This document shows positions 43,070-55,909 of a stretch of 64,000 bases of DNA, piece by piece. The stretch's first letter is position 1. The number at the start of each line of letters is the position of its first letter. A model generated the notes under the pieces. The model saw only the letters and a program-made list of their open reading frames with translations. It was not told where the DNA came from and made no database searches. The stretch is from NCBI RefSeq assembly GCF_902167145.1, contig NC_050105.1, positions 136,013,988-136,077,987 of the forward strand, given 5' to 3'. This DNA comes from Zea mays (lineage: Eukaryota > Streptophyta > Magnoliopsida > Poales > Poaceae). The position numbers were made by a program, and so were the translations under genes.

Positions 43070-44337
43070 ATGTAGCCCATATTGAGACTATAAGGTTGAT
43101 ACTAGCATTTGCAGCTAGAAGTGGTTGGAAGGTGTGTCACAATGATGTCAAACCAACATTTCTAAATGGAGACTTTGTTGAGAAGGTATATGTTCAATAG
43201 CCTCATGGATTTGTAGTAGAAAAAGGAATGGAAAGGTGCTCAGACCGAAGAAAGCTTTGTATAGACTACGTCAAGCACCCATGCTTGGAGAGCAAGACTT
43301 GATAAGGAGCTATCAAAATTTGGTTTTGTTAGAATCCCACTTGGGCATGCAGTGTATAGGCTTCAGATAATAATGACAACTTTTATTGGTGGGCATGTAT
43401 GTTGATGTATAATTATCACATGACCAAGTCAAGACAATATTGATACACTCAAAAAACAATTGATGAAAAGTTTCAGTATGAGTGATCTAGGTCTACTCAC
43501 ATATTACTTGGGAATTTAGGTATATCAGAAGGAGAGAGAGACAACCTTGTGTGTGCTCTAAAGATTCTTAAGCAAGCTAGAATGAAAGGGTGCAATCCAT
43601 GTCAAGTTCCAATGGAGAACATGTTGAAACTAATCAAGGAAGATAAGTCTCCCTTTGTCAATGCAACAAACTATAACAGTGTGATTGGGAGCTTGAGATA
43701 TCTGGTGAACACAAGGATATATATTGCTTTTTTAGTAGGTGTAGTGAGTAGATACATGGAGACACCAAGGGTGAGCCACTGGACAACAATTAACTAGATA
43801 CTTCAGTATATTGCTGGAACTCTAAACTATGGTTGAAGATACATGGGAACTAGAACCTTTGAAACCATATTACTTGGATTTAGTGACAGTGACTTGGCTA
43901 GCAACATAAATGTCACAAAAAGTACTAGTGGCTTGGTCTTCTTTATTAGTATGAATATGGTCACATGGGTGTCACAGAAGCAAAGGGTAGTTGCTCTATC
44001 ATCATGTGAGACTAAGTACATTTCAAGTGAAAATTCAGCTTGTGAGGGAATTTGGCTCAATCGTCTATTGAGTGAACTACTTGGTATTCAAACTCTAAAA
44101 GTCAGTCTCCTAGTTGATAACAAGTCTGCCATAGCCCTGAGTAAAAATCTAATTTGTCATGAACAAAGTAAGCACATAGATACAAGGTACCATTCTGTTA
44201 GAGAATGTGTTTACAAATGCATTATTGACATCAACCATGTGAGCACATAGAACCAGTTAGTTGATATTCTGACAAAGGCACTTGGCAAGGTTAGGTTCAT
44301 CAAGCTAAGGCAACAACTAGTAGTGATCAATGTGTAG
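43070..44337 (+). pseudogene. Degenerate Copia RT-RNase H
   Basis: Scattered frames encode Copia pol: KPTFLNGDF then VYVQ-stop-PHGF near 43140-43220, YYLGI, CNPCQVPME, NSVIGSLRYL, then RNase H with SKSTSGLVFF-type, LSSCETKYIS, DNKSAIALSKN and HIDTRYHSVRE, ending NQLVDILTKAL near 44280. Multiple stops and frameshifts. On the opposite strand to the neighbouring Sirevirus, which inserted just 3' of it. The start of an LTR may follow at about 44356 (TGTTAG). Confidence 0.85.
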
Positions 44338-44387
44338 CGGGATTAGGGAGTTATTTGTTAGTTAATATCATGCATGATTTGCATTCT

Positions 44388-45517
44388 TGAAAGTTGCCTA
44401 GAGGGGGGGGTGAATAGGCGGAATCTAAAATTTATATCTTTAAACACAATCTACAAGCTGGGGTTAGCGTTAGAATAAAATCCGAGTCCGAGAGAGGAGG
44501 AAAACAAATCAAAAGCAAATGAAACGGATGACACGATGATTTGTTTTACCAAGGTTCGGTTCTTGAGAACATAGTCCCCGTTGAGGTGGTCACAAAGACC
44601 GGGTCTCTTTCAACCCTTTCCCTCTCTCAAACGGTCACTTAGACCGAGTGAGGCTTCTTTTTTAATCTCACGGGTCACTTAGACCCCGCAAGGACCACCA
44701 CACAATTGGTCTCTCTTGCCTCGTTTACAAAGCTTGAGAGTAAGAAGTGAGAAAGAAAAGAAAGCGGATCGATCACTTGAATTGTGTCTTTGGAGTGAAG
44801 TGTATTGCTCTTGTATTGAATGCACTGTTGTGAATGCTTGGATGGTTGGAGTAGTGGTGGTTGGGGGGTATTTATAGCCCTCAACCACCAAAACAGCCGT
44901 TGGGGGTGGCTGCTGTCGATGGGCGCATCGGACAGTCCGGTGCGCCACCGGACATTGTCCGGTGCGTCAGCCACGTCACCCAACCGTTAGGGTTCTAACG
45001 CAGTCGACCGTTGGAGCGCTGACTTCTGGTGGCACCGGACAGTCCGGTGCCGCACCGGACAGACACTGTTCATTGTCCGGTGCGCCTCTGACCTCTGTTC
45101 TGACTTCTGCCACGAATTGTAGCGCTATCAGGGACACTGTGCAGTCGACCGTTGCGCCGTAGAGCCATTGCTCCGCTGTCACACCGAATAGTCCGGTGGC
45201 ACACTGGACAGTCCAGTGAATTATAGCGGAGCGACGTTCGAGAAACCTGAAGGTGAAGAGTTCGGAGTTGTACGGTCCTAGTGCACCGGACACTGTCCGG
45301 TGGCACACCGGACAGTCCGGTGCGCCAGACCAGGGCACCCTTCGGTTCTTTTTCTCCTTTGTTTTTGAACCCTAATTTCGATCTTTTATTGGTTTGTGTT
45401 GAAACTTTATGTACCTGTAGAATATAATCTAGAGCAAACTAGTTAGTCCAATATTTGTGTTGGACATTCAACCACCAAAATTAATTATGGAAAAGGTTTG
45501 ACCCTATTTCCCTTTCA
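44388..45517 (-). mobile_element. 3' LTR of Sirevirus (1130 bp)
   Basis: On + TGAAAGTTGCCTAGAGGG to TTTCCCTTTCA. TATAAATA on - at 44869-44876. It lacks about 85 bp present in the 5' LTR (52624-52710 region). Palindromes CACCGGACACTGTCCGGTG (45284-45302) and CACCGGACAGTCCGGTG (45306-45322) are typical. Confidence 0.93.
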
Positions 45518-46309
45518 ATCTCCCTCTTTTTGGTGATTGATGCCAACACAAACCAAAGCAAATATATAAAGTGCAGAAATAAACTAGTTTGCATAATGTA
45601 AGTGCATAGGTTACTTAGAATTAAACCAATTTATAATTTCACTAGATATGCATGGATTGCTTTCTTTTATTTAGCATTTTGGACTACGTTTGCACCACTT
45701 GTTTTGTTTTTGCAAATTCTTTTGGAAAATCTTTTCAAAGTCTTTTTGCAAGTAGTCAAAGATATATGAGTAAGTTGCAAGAAGCATTTTCAAGATTTGA
45801 AATTTTTCCCCCTGTTTCAAATGCTTTTCCTTTGAATTAAACAAAACTCCCCTTAAATAAAATTCTCCTCTTAGTGTTCAAGAGGGTTTTACCAATTTTT
45901 GAAAATACCAATAAGTACCAATTGAAGAAGGTTCAAATACATTTAGATATCAATTTGAAAACTTATTTTAAAATTTGGTGATGGTGCGGTCCTTTTGCTT
46001 TGGGATAATACTTTCTCCCCCTTTGATATTAATTGCCAAAAACAGAGACATTTGAGAGCCCTTTATATTTTCTCCCCCATCGGTATAAGTAAATATGAGT
46101 GAAAAGATTATACCAATTAGGAGTGTTGTGGAGTGACGATGAAGGGTAAATGATACCGGTAGAGTGGAGTGGAAGCCTTGTCTTCGTCGAGTACTCCATT
46201 TCCCTTTCAATCTACGACTTAGCATAGCAATATACTTGAAAACACATTAGTCGTAGCAAATGAAAGAGATATGGTCAAAGGTATATAAATGAGCTATGTG
46301 TGCAATGTT
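45518..46309 (-). other. Sirevirus PPT and upstream PPT-like blocks
   Basis: The PPT AAAAAGAGGGAGAT (-) abuts the LTR at 45518-45531. Further minus-strand purine blocks occur at about 45803-45812, 45847-45853, 45865-45872, 46012-46024, 46071-46079 and 46198-46208. No protein frame; envelope-like genes found in some Sireviruses are absent here. Confidence 0.7.
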
Positions 46310-47883
46310 TCAATCAAAATTCCGAGAATCAAGTATATTTAGCTCATTCCTAAGTTTGCAAAAAGTTTTCTCATCTAAAGGCTTGGTAAAGATATCGACT
46401 AATTGTTCTTTGGTGTTAACACAAGCTATTTCGATATCCCTCCTTTGTTGGTGATCTCTCAGTAAGTGATATCGAATATCTATGTGCTTAGTGCGGCTGT
46501 GTTCAACGGGATTATCCGCCATGCGGATTGCACTCTCATTGTCACATACGAGAGGGACTTTGCTCAATTTTTAGCCATAGTCCCTAAGGGTTTGCCTCAT
46601 CCAAAGTAACTACGCACAACAATGTCCTGCGGCAATATACTCGGCTTCGGCGGTTGATAGGGCTACTGAATTTTGTTTCTTTGAAGCCCAAGACACCAGG
46701 GATCTTCCCAGAAGCTGACAAGTCCCTGATGTGCTCTTCCTATCAATTTTACACCCTGCCCAATCGGCATATAAATATCCTATTAAATCAAAGGTTGATC
46801 CCCTGGGGTACCAAAGACCAAACTTAGGAGTGTAAACTAAATATCTCATGATTCGCTTCACGGCCCTAAGGTGAACTTCCTTAGGGTCAGCTTGGAACCT
46901 TGCACACATGCATACGAAAAGCATAATATCCGGTCGAGATGCACATAAATGGAGTAAAGATCCTATCATCGACTGGTATACCTTTTGATCTACGGACTTA
47001 CCTCCGGTGTCGAGGTCGAGATGCCCATTAGTTCCCATGGGTGTCTTGATGGGCTTGGCATCCTTCATTCCAAACTTGGTAAGTATGTTTTGAATGTACT
47101 TTGTTTGGCTAATGAAGGTGGCCTCTTGGAGTTGCTTGACTTGAAATCCTAGAAAGTACTTCAACTCCCCCGTCATAGACATCTCGAATTTCTGAGCCAT
47201 GATCCTACTAAACTCTTCACAAGTAGATTATTAGTAGACCCATATATGATATGATCGACATAAATTTGGCATGCAAACAAATCTTTTGCAACAATTTTAG
47301 TAAAGAGAGTAGGATCGGCTTTGCCGGCTTTGAAGCCATTAGTGATAAGAAAGTCTCGCAGGCATTCTTACCATGCTCTTGGGGCTTGCTTAAGCCTATA
47401 AAGCGCCTTTGAGAGCTTATAAACATGGTTAGGGTACTCACTATCTTCAAAGCCGGGAGGTTGCTCAACACAGACTTCTTCCTTGATTGGTCCATTGAGG
47501 AAGGCACTTTTCACGTCCATTTGATAGAGCTTAAAGCCATGGTAAGTAGCATAGGCAAGTAATATACGAATTGACTCAAGCCTAGCTACGGATGCTTAAG
47601 TTTCACCAAAGTCCAAACCTTTGACTTGTGAATAACCTTTGGCGATAAGTCTGGCTTTGTTCCTTATCACCACACCATGCTCATCTTGCTTGTTGCGGAA
47701 TACCCACTTGGTACCTATAACATTTTGATTAGGACGTTGAACTAAATGTCATACCTCATTCCTCGTGAAGTTGTTGAGTTCCTATTGCATTGCCAACACC
47801 CAATCTGAATCTCTTAGTGCATCCTCCACCCTGTATGGCTCAATAGAGGAGACAAAAGAGTAATGTTCACAAAAATGAGCGAC
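46310..47883 (-). pseudogene. Sirevirus RT-RNase H, catalytic motif altered
   Basis: RT reads ...TKWVFRNKQDEHG, QMDVKSAFLNG, LYRLKQAPRAW and then IYVDHIIYGSTN, where Copia elements have YVDD; the His codon is 47251-47253. RNase H contains YADWAGC, STSGTCQLLG, STAEAEYIAA and DNESAIRMADNPVEHSRTKH, ending at 46310. Stops interrupt several points (for instance after LAMQ near 47790, and TAG at 46610-46612). C-terminal KPLDEKTFCKLRNEL is typical of the family. Confidence 0.9.
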
Positions 47884-49347
47884 TCAAGATCGAGTAGTTA
47901 CCCCCTTATGAATATCGTCGAGGATGGAGTTCACGGGGTGATCTCGTTGAATCGCTTGGTGGACTCTTGGGTTTGGCGGTCTTTGACCCTGTACTTCTTG
48001 ATCATCTTCCTTGTCTTTGTCATGGTCATCTCCCCCTTGATTATTGTCCTCCTCTTGAGGTGTCTCATCCTCTTTATATTCATTTTCATCATCTTGAGCC
48101 TGATCCTCATCTTGGGTTGGTGGGGATGCTTGATTGGAAGATGAAGGTTGATCTTGTGCTTGAGTGGGCTCTTCGGATTCCTTAGGACACACATCCCCAA
48201 TGGACATGTTCCTTAGCGCGACGCATGGAGCCTCTTCATCAACAAGCTCATCAAGATCAACTTGCTCCACTTGGGAGCCATTAGTCTCATCAAACACAAT
48301 GTCACAAGAAACCTCAACTAATCTAGTGGATTTGTTGAAGACTCTATATGCCCTTGTGTTTGAGTCATAACCAAGCAAAAAGCCTTCTACAACCTTAGGA
48401 GTAAATTTAGATTTTCTACCTCTTTTAACAAGAATAAAACATTTGCTACCAAAGACTCTAAAATATGAAACATTAGGCTTTTACTGGTTAGGAGTTCATA
48501 AGATGTCTTCTTGAGGATTCGGTGAAGGTAGAGCCGATTGATGGAGTAGCAGGCGGTGTTAATCGCCTCGGCCCAAAACCGGTCCGGAGTCTTGTACTCA
48601 TCAAGCATGGTCCTTGCCATATTCAGTAGAGTTCTATTCTTCCTCTCTACTACACCATTTTGTTGTGGTGTGTAGGAAGAAGAGAACTCATGCTTGATGC
48701 CCTCCTCCTCAAGAAAGCCTTCTATTTGTGAATTCTTGGACTCCATCCCATTATCGCTTCTTATTTTCTTGATCCTTAATCCGAACTCATTTTGAGCCCG
48801 TCTCAAGAATCCCTTTAAGGTCTCTTGGGTTTGAGATTTTTTCCTTCAAAAAGAACACCCAAGTGAAGCGAGAATAATCATCCACAATTACTAGACAGTA
48901 CTTACTCCTGTCGATGCTTATGTAAGCTATCGGGCCGAATAGATCCACGTGGAGTAGCTCCAGTGGCCTGTCCGTCGTCATTATGTTCTTGTGTGGATGA
49001 TGGGCGCCAAATTGCTTTCCTGCTTGACATGCGCTACAAACCCTGTCTTTCTCAAAATAAACATTGGTTAGTCCTAAAATGTGCTCTCCCTTTAGAAGTT
49101 TGTGAAGATTCTTCATTCCAACATGGGCTAGTTGGCGATGCCAGAGCCAACCCATATTAGTCTTAGCAATTAAGCAAGTGTCAAGTTTAGCTCTATTAAA
49201 ATCAACTAAGTATAGCTGACCCTCTAACACTCCCTTAAATGCTACTGAATCATCACTTCTTCTAAAGACAGTAACAACTATATCACTAAAAAGACAGTTG
49301 TAACCCATTTTGCATAATTGAGAAACTGAAAGCAAGTTATAATCCAA
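47884..49347 (-). pseudogene. Sirevirus integrase and acidic linker
   Basis: Pre-integrase HHCC (WHRQLAH, CSACQAGKQ), then core with LLHVDLFGP, IRSDNGMES and NGVVERKNR, so the D, D and E are present, but a frame change near 48790-48806 separates the first Asp from the others and another near 48380 precedes the linker. The 47884-48378 linker is very acidic (DDENEYKEDETPQEED) and joins integrase to RT. Confidence 0.88.
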
Positions 49348-52170
49348 AAAATCTACAAGAAAACATTTGAAATAGAATGGTCAGGAGATATAGCAATTTT
49401 ACCAAGTCCTTTGACCAAACCTTGATTTACATCCCCGAATGTGATAGTTCTTTGGGGATCTTCGTTTTTCTCATAGGAGGAGAACATCCTTTTCTCCCCT
49501 GTCATGTGGTTTGTGCATCCGCTATCAATTATCCAACTTGAGCCCCGGATGCATAAACCTGCAAAACAATTTAGGCCTTGTTCTTAGGTACCCAAACGGT
49601 CTTGGGTCCTTTCACATTAGAAACAAGCACCTCGGGTACCCAAACACAAGTCTTGGAGCCCTTGTGTTTGCCCCCAACATATTAGGCAACTACTTTGCAT
49701 GATTTGTTAGTCAACACATAAGAAGCATCAAAAGTCATAAATGAAATGTTATGATTATTTGATGCAATAGGAGATTTCTTTTTAGGCAATTTAATATGAG
49801 TTGATTGCCTAGAGCTAGATGCCTCATTTTTATACATAAAAGCATGATGTAAAACAGTATGAGGTTTTCTAGTATGGATTCTCCTAATCTTGTGCTCAGG
49901 ATAACCAGCGGGATATAAAATGTAACCCTCGTTATCTTGAGCCATGGGAGCCTTGCCCTTAATAAAATTAGATAATCTCTTAGGGGCATTAATTTTGACA
50001 TTGCTTCCCTGTTGGAAACCAATGCCCTCCTTAATGCCAGGGCGTCTCCCACTATAGAGCATGCTCCTAGCAAATTTAAATTTCTCATTTTCAATTTCAT
50101 GCTCATTGATTTTACTAGTTAATTGAGCTATATGATCATTTTGTTGTTTAATTAAAGCAAGGTGATCATGAATAGCATCAATATTAACATCTCTACATCT
50201 AGTACAAATAGTAACATGATCAACACTAGATGTAGAGGGTTTGCAAGTATTTAATTCTTCTATCTTAGCATGTAATATAGTATTCTCATCTCTAAGACAG
50301 GAAATAGAATCATTGCAAACATTTAACTCTCTAGCTTTGGAAATTAAACTAGCATTTTTAGTTTTTAAGGCTAGAAATTGATTCATTCAATTTATCAATC
50401 TTAGCAATTAAACTAGCATTTTCATTTCTAAGATTGGCAATTGAATCATTACAGGCATTTGATTTTTCAACCTTAGTAATTAAACTAACATTCTCAGTTC
50501 TAAGGTTGGAAATAGTGTTATGACAAATGCTAAGCTTCTTAGTCGAATTTTCACATTTTTCAACTTCCTGAGCATAAGCATTTTTAACTTTAACATGCTT
50601 TTTGTTTTCCTTAATAAGGAATTCCTCTTGGCTATCCAAGAGTTCATCCTTCTCATGAATAGCACCTATCAATTCATTCAATTTTTCTTTTTGTTGCATG
50701 TTAAGGTTGGCAAAAAGGGTAAGCAAATTATCCTCATCTTCACTAGAGCTACCTTCATCACTAGATGTTGTATATTTAGTGGAGGCTCTAGATTTTACCT
50801 TCTTCTTCTTGTCGTCCTTTGCCATGAAGCATTTGTGGCCGACGTTGGGGAAGAGGAGGCCCTTGTTGACGACGATGTTGGCGGCATCCTCATCGGAGGA
50901 GTCGGTGGAGCTCTCGTCGGAGTCCCATTCCCGACATACGTGGGCATCACCACCCTTCTTCTTGTAATACTTCTTCTTCTCCTTCCTCTTTCCCTTCTTG
51001 TCGTCGCCCCTATCACTATCACTAGACATAGGACATTTAGCGATAAAATGACCGGGCTTACCACATTTGTAGCACACCCTTTTAGAACGGGGCTTGTAGT
51101 CTTTCTCCTTCCTTTGCTTGAGGATTTGGTGAAAGCTTTTGATGATGAGTGCCATCTCCTCGTTGTCGAGCTTAGAGGCGTCGATGGGGAGCCTACTTGA
51201 TGTAGACTCTTCTTTCTTCTCCTCCGTTGCTTTGAATGCGATGGGTTTCACCTCGGGTGTGGAGGTGCTACCTTGCTCCAAGTTGACAATTTGTTTGGAG
51301 CCTTTGATTATCAATTCAAAGCTCACAAACTTTCATATCACTTCCTCGGGAGACATTACTAGGATCACCACGTATTAATTGAACTTGCGTAGGATTGCGA
51401 AAAACGAGTGATCTTAGAATAACCTTGACCATTTCATGGCCATCCCATTTAGTGCTCTCGAGGTTGCGCACTTGATTCACCAAGGTCTTGATCCAGTTGT
51501 ACATAGCTTGTGGCTCCTCTCCTTGGTTGAGGACGAACCGACCGAGCTCCCCCTCGATCGTCTCCCGTTTGGTGATCTTAGTCACCTCATCGCCCTCATG
51601 CGGGGTCTTGAGCACGTCCCAAATCTCCTTGGTGCTCTTCAACCCTTGCACTTTATTGTACTCCTCTCGACATAGAGAGGCGAGGAGTATAGTAGTTGCT
51701 TGGGAGTTGAAGTGCCAGATTTGGGCGACCTCGTCCAAGTCGTAGCCCTCGTCTCTCACCGATGGTACATACGCTCCAAACTCAACAATGTCACATATGC
51801 TTGCGTGGAGTGAGGTTAGGTGATGCCTCATTTTATCACTCCACATACAATAGTCCTCACCATCAAAAAACGGTGGTTTGCCTAATGGGACAGAAAGTAA
51901 AGGAGTGTGTTTAGAAACACAGGGATAATGAAGTGGCATCTTACTATACTTCTTGCGGTCATGGCGCTTAGAAGTGACAGAGGGCGTGTCGGAGCCAGAT
52001 GTAGAAGGTGATGATGAATCGGTCTTGTAGTAGACCACCTTCTTCATTTTCTTTTTCTTGTCGCCACTCCGATGCGACTTGACGTGTGAAGGGGATCCCT
52101 CCTTCACTTTGTTGCTGGACTCCCTCGATGGAGCCTTCCCGTGGCTTATGGGCTTGTCACCGCCGGTCAT
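49348..52170 (-). pseudogene. Sirevirus Gag and protease
   Basis: Starts at ATG 52170 (MTGGDKPISHGK), 63 bp after the PBS. Gag core about residues 90-280 with PPFFDGEDYCMWSDKM and GDEVTKIT. A one-base change and TGA near 51345-51365 break frame. The zinc knuckle CYKCGKPGHFIAKCP (51031-51074) and a long coiled-coil with repeated NLRNENASLI-like heptads follow (50386-50700). Further stops lie near 49682. The protease motif DSGCTNHMTG (Asp codon end 49526) survives out of frame. A long coiled-coil Gag C-terminus is characteristic of Sireviruses. Confidence 0.88.
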
Positions 52171-52232
52171 GATATCCTTCTTGGCGTGATCTCCCGATAT
52201 TACTTCGAGTTGTTAGACTCTAATGAAGTACT

Positions 52233-52246
52233 GGGCTCTGATACCA
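52233..52246 (-). other. tRNA-iMet primer-binding site of Sirevirus
   Basis: Minus strand TGGTATCAGAGCCC, two bases inside the LTR end at 52249. Confidence 0.93.
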
Positions 52247-52248
52247 AT

Positions 52249-53142
52249 TGAAAGTTGCCTAGAGGGGGTGAATAGGTGGAATCTGAAATTTATATCTTTA
52301 AACACAATCTACAAGCTGAGGTTAGCGTTAGAATAAAATCTAAGTCCGAGAGGGAGGGGGAAAACAAATCAAAAGCAAATGAAGCGGATGACATGGTGAT
52401 TTGTTTTACTGAGGTTCGGTTCTTGAGAACCTAGTCCTGTTGAGGTGGTCACAAAGACCAGGTCTCTTTCAACCCTTTCCCTCTCTCAAATGGCCACTTA
52501 GACCAAGTGAGGCTTCTTTCTTAATCTCAAGGGTCACTTAGACCCTACAAGGACAACCACACAATTGGTGTCTCTTGCCTCGCTTACAAAGCTTGAGAGT
52601 AAGAAGTGAGAAAGAAAAGAAAGCCAAGCCAAACAAACAAGAGCAACAAGGAACACTAAGAATCCTCTCACAAGTCCTAATGCGCTAGAGTTGAATTTGG
52701 GACTTTGAGCGGATCGATCACTTGAATTGTGTCTTTGGAGTGAAGTGTATTGCTCTTGTATTGAATGCATTGTTGTGAATGCTTGGATGGTTGGAGTGGT
52801 GGTGGTTGGGGGGTATTTATAGCCCTCAACCACCAAAACAGTCGTTGGGGGTGGTTGCTGTCGATGGGTGCACCGGACAGTCCGGTGCACCAGCCATGTC
52901 ACCCAACCGTTAGGGTTCTGACGCAGTCGACCGTTGGAGCGCTGACTTCTAGTGGCACCAGATAGTCCGGTGCCGCACCTGACAGGCACTATTCATTGTC
53001 CGGTGTGCCTCTGACCTCTGTTCTGACTTCTGCCGCGAACTGTAGCGCTGTCAGGGACACTGTGCAGTCGACCGTTGCGCCGTAGAGCCGTTTCTCCGCT
53101 ATCACACCGGACAGACCGGTGGCACACCGGACAGTCCGGTGA
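52249..53142 (-). mobile_element. 5' LTR of Sirevirus, inner part
   Basis: Matches 44388 onward with scattered substitutions; TATAAATA (-) at 52814-52821. The LTR stops at GGTGA (53138-53142), the TSD of the nested solo LTR, and resumes at 63328. Confidence 0.92.
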
Positions 53143-55909
53143 TGTCACACCTAGTTTTGGAAGGTAAACCGAATGCGAACCATGTACGTGCCAGGATTAG
53201 AACTCACGTATACAGCGATTACATAATTTGACATCATCACACAGTGCTCGAATTAAATAACGAAAGGGTACTTAGTTACATCAAGATGTCCAAGACATCC
53301 ACATAGTCTAATACATAATCATTATTCAACATATCAAAGTGCGGAATTAAGAAACGTAGATGCTAAGCCTACAAAGGCAACTGACTGGGGGTTTACCACT
53401 AAGAAAGAACTAGAACTCGTCATAGTCCTGAAACTCCTCGAAATCATCCATGTTGCCAACTTCACCTCCTGAGCACTGAGAACAGTGGGGACAACCTGGG
53501 TTGGGGTGGTTTGTAAAGCAAGGGTGAGTACACATCAACGTACTCAGCAAATGTCCCGTTTGGCTAAGGTGGACTAGCGGTATGTGGAGTTAAGGTTAAG
53601 AAGTTGCTTTTAGTTGGTCAAGTTTTATTACTATAAGTAGAGCCAAATTTTAGTAATAACCCAGTTATTACCCAGAGGCACTCCCTCTAAGAAGAAATAC
53701 CAGAGATCAAGATTATAATCACCATTGTTAATCATCATCATAAAAGTAACCATTGTTCTTCTAATCGAAGAGGATCCCAAGGCTGCTCATAACCGCGAGC
53801 ACGGCTGATATACCAGTTTCTAACACTCTGTAGAGGTTGCACACTTTACCCACAAGCTATGATTCCCATTCTGCCCGAGGTTCTAGCCTCCCCATTGATC
53901 ACTACCAAGGTGACCCAGCAGGGTCTCACTACGTAGCCTTTACAAAGATTTCCCAAAGGTCATAGTCGCCATTAGGTTTCTCCAGTTTGATAAACACAGT
54001 ACATCTCCCCAAAGGAAGGGTGACTAACAAAACCAAATCAAAGAACCTCTACAACCAGCCTCGGCAGAGCAAGTATTGTGCCCGGACCCCATTGACAGCC
54101 CTACGGCAAAGCCAACTACTCCTCTAGTTCCTCTAATTAATCAGCTAAGGGTGTCCCATTCCATCCTCATGGTTGCACTGTTATCCTGGGTTGTCACTCC
54201 CCAAACAGGTCCTTACGGAGAGGTACTCAGGAAAGAGCCTGAGCCCCCTAAAGTAATCACAAGGACCTCATCGGGATAACATCATCGTATCATAAAAGAT
54301 CACATCATGTTCATTGATTAAATTTAAGCAATAGCATAAGCTAACCATGATTAACCCAAAAAAGGTAAACAAGGGTAAGGGAAATACAAACTAGTCAATC
54401 CTTAGGTTTCAATAAAGTAATGCGGGACAGTGAATTATAAAGTAAAGTAGGACATAATAGGTCTGAGGACACTTACCTTCACCAGGTTGTTGCTCAGAGG
54501 GATCTTCGGCAACACACTCAGGAACCACGAGCTGCTCGTTGTCTAAGTAAAGTGAGCATACATTCAATACATTTGGAAGGTAAAAATGAACATCACATCA
54601 CACATGTACAAATATTGGCACACAACTCAAGAAGGTACAGTATTAAGTACAGAGGAATGAGGTCAAGTTATAAAAATGGACTAATCCAAATTGGGGAATT
54701 GATTACTCTCTAAATGTTTGGAACATAGCTCAAAAAGGTTAAGTAGTGATCAAAACAAATGAAAGCTAGAATTATAAGATAAACTACTCTCATTTAGAAA
54801 TTTGATTATCTTTTAAGTATTATCCATAATTACATTCCTAATTCTATTTATGTCATTAAGGCCTAGAGGTTAAGCCAAAAATAAATCCAAGTAATGCATA
54901 ACACTAATTGAAAGTTCTCTTGTGGGTTTTGGTGTTTGTATGACAACTCAATTAAAGGACTAACAAGTGTGCTAAGTGTTGAACAGGTGCTTAATGCAAA
55001 GCTAACAGGGTTCAACACAAGTGAACAAGTGTGATGGTCCAAAGACTAGATTATCTAGATAATGGACATCACAAGCAAGATGAACATTGCTTAAGTGAGA
55101 CTCGATGTGCGTAACTCAGAGACAACCAATCAAGCCAAGGATGGAAGCAAGAAGAGCTTCGAGGCACCGAGGGCACGGGAGAAGGTCAAGGAGACCAGGA
55201 ACCCAAAAGCCAGGGGTGAAGAAGAAGACTTGTAAAGTCAAGGTTGATCGAGTTAAGAAGAGTTATGGTGCATCAAGGAACACTACATAAGGACATGACT
55301 TACAACCAATGAGGTAACATCTACAATTATGTGGTGTAATTCATAAGGCTCAAGATCAAGCTCAAGAAGTGAACAAGGTCACTGGAAGGAGAACCAGTGT
55401 CAAAACCAGAACTGGAAGCAGCCCAAAAGAGCTAAGTGCACCTTGATCTTTAGTTTGGGTTGTTCCTATGTTTGGAGATATTCTATGTGACCTTTGCAGG
55501 ATGTTGGAGCTCAGAAATGTCAATCTAGATCAAGTCAAGTTGACTTGATGGTTTATGAGTCTAACATCAATCTCAATCATGTCAAATGCTAAAGAAGTGC
55601 AAAACAAGAACAAGGTGTGTTTCTAGACTTAGTGAATTGTTTTTGAGTACTAACATGTTTTACTAAGTGCTAGAAACAGAGCCAAGCAGAGAAGATTTGA
55701 ATTAAGGAAGAGTTGGTTGTGTACAGCCAACATCAGCTCTGGTCTGGCGCACCGGACTGTCCGGTGCCCCAGGCTGGCTCGGCGTCAACTAGGCACTCCC
55801 GGGAAAAGAGCTGGGCGGCGTGGCTATAATTCACCGGACTGTCCGGTGGTGCACTGGACTGTCCGGTGAGCCAACGGCGCCCGCGCCAACGGTCGGCAGC
55901 GCAATCAGC

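Noticed and set aside
45518..46309. Envelope-like gene of the Sirevirus
   Set aside because: No frame of suitable length or membrane-protein character is present; 45652-45840 on + is short and AT-rich.
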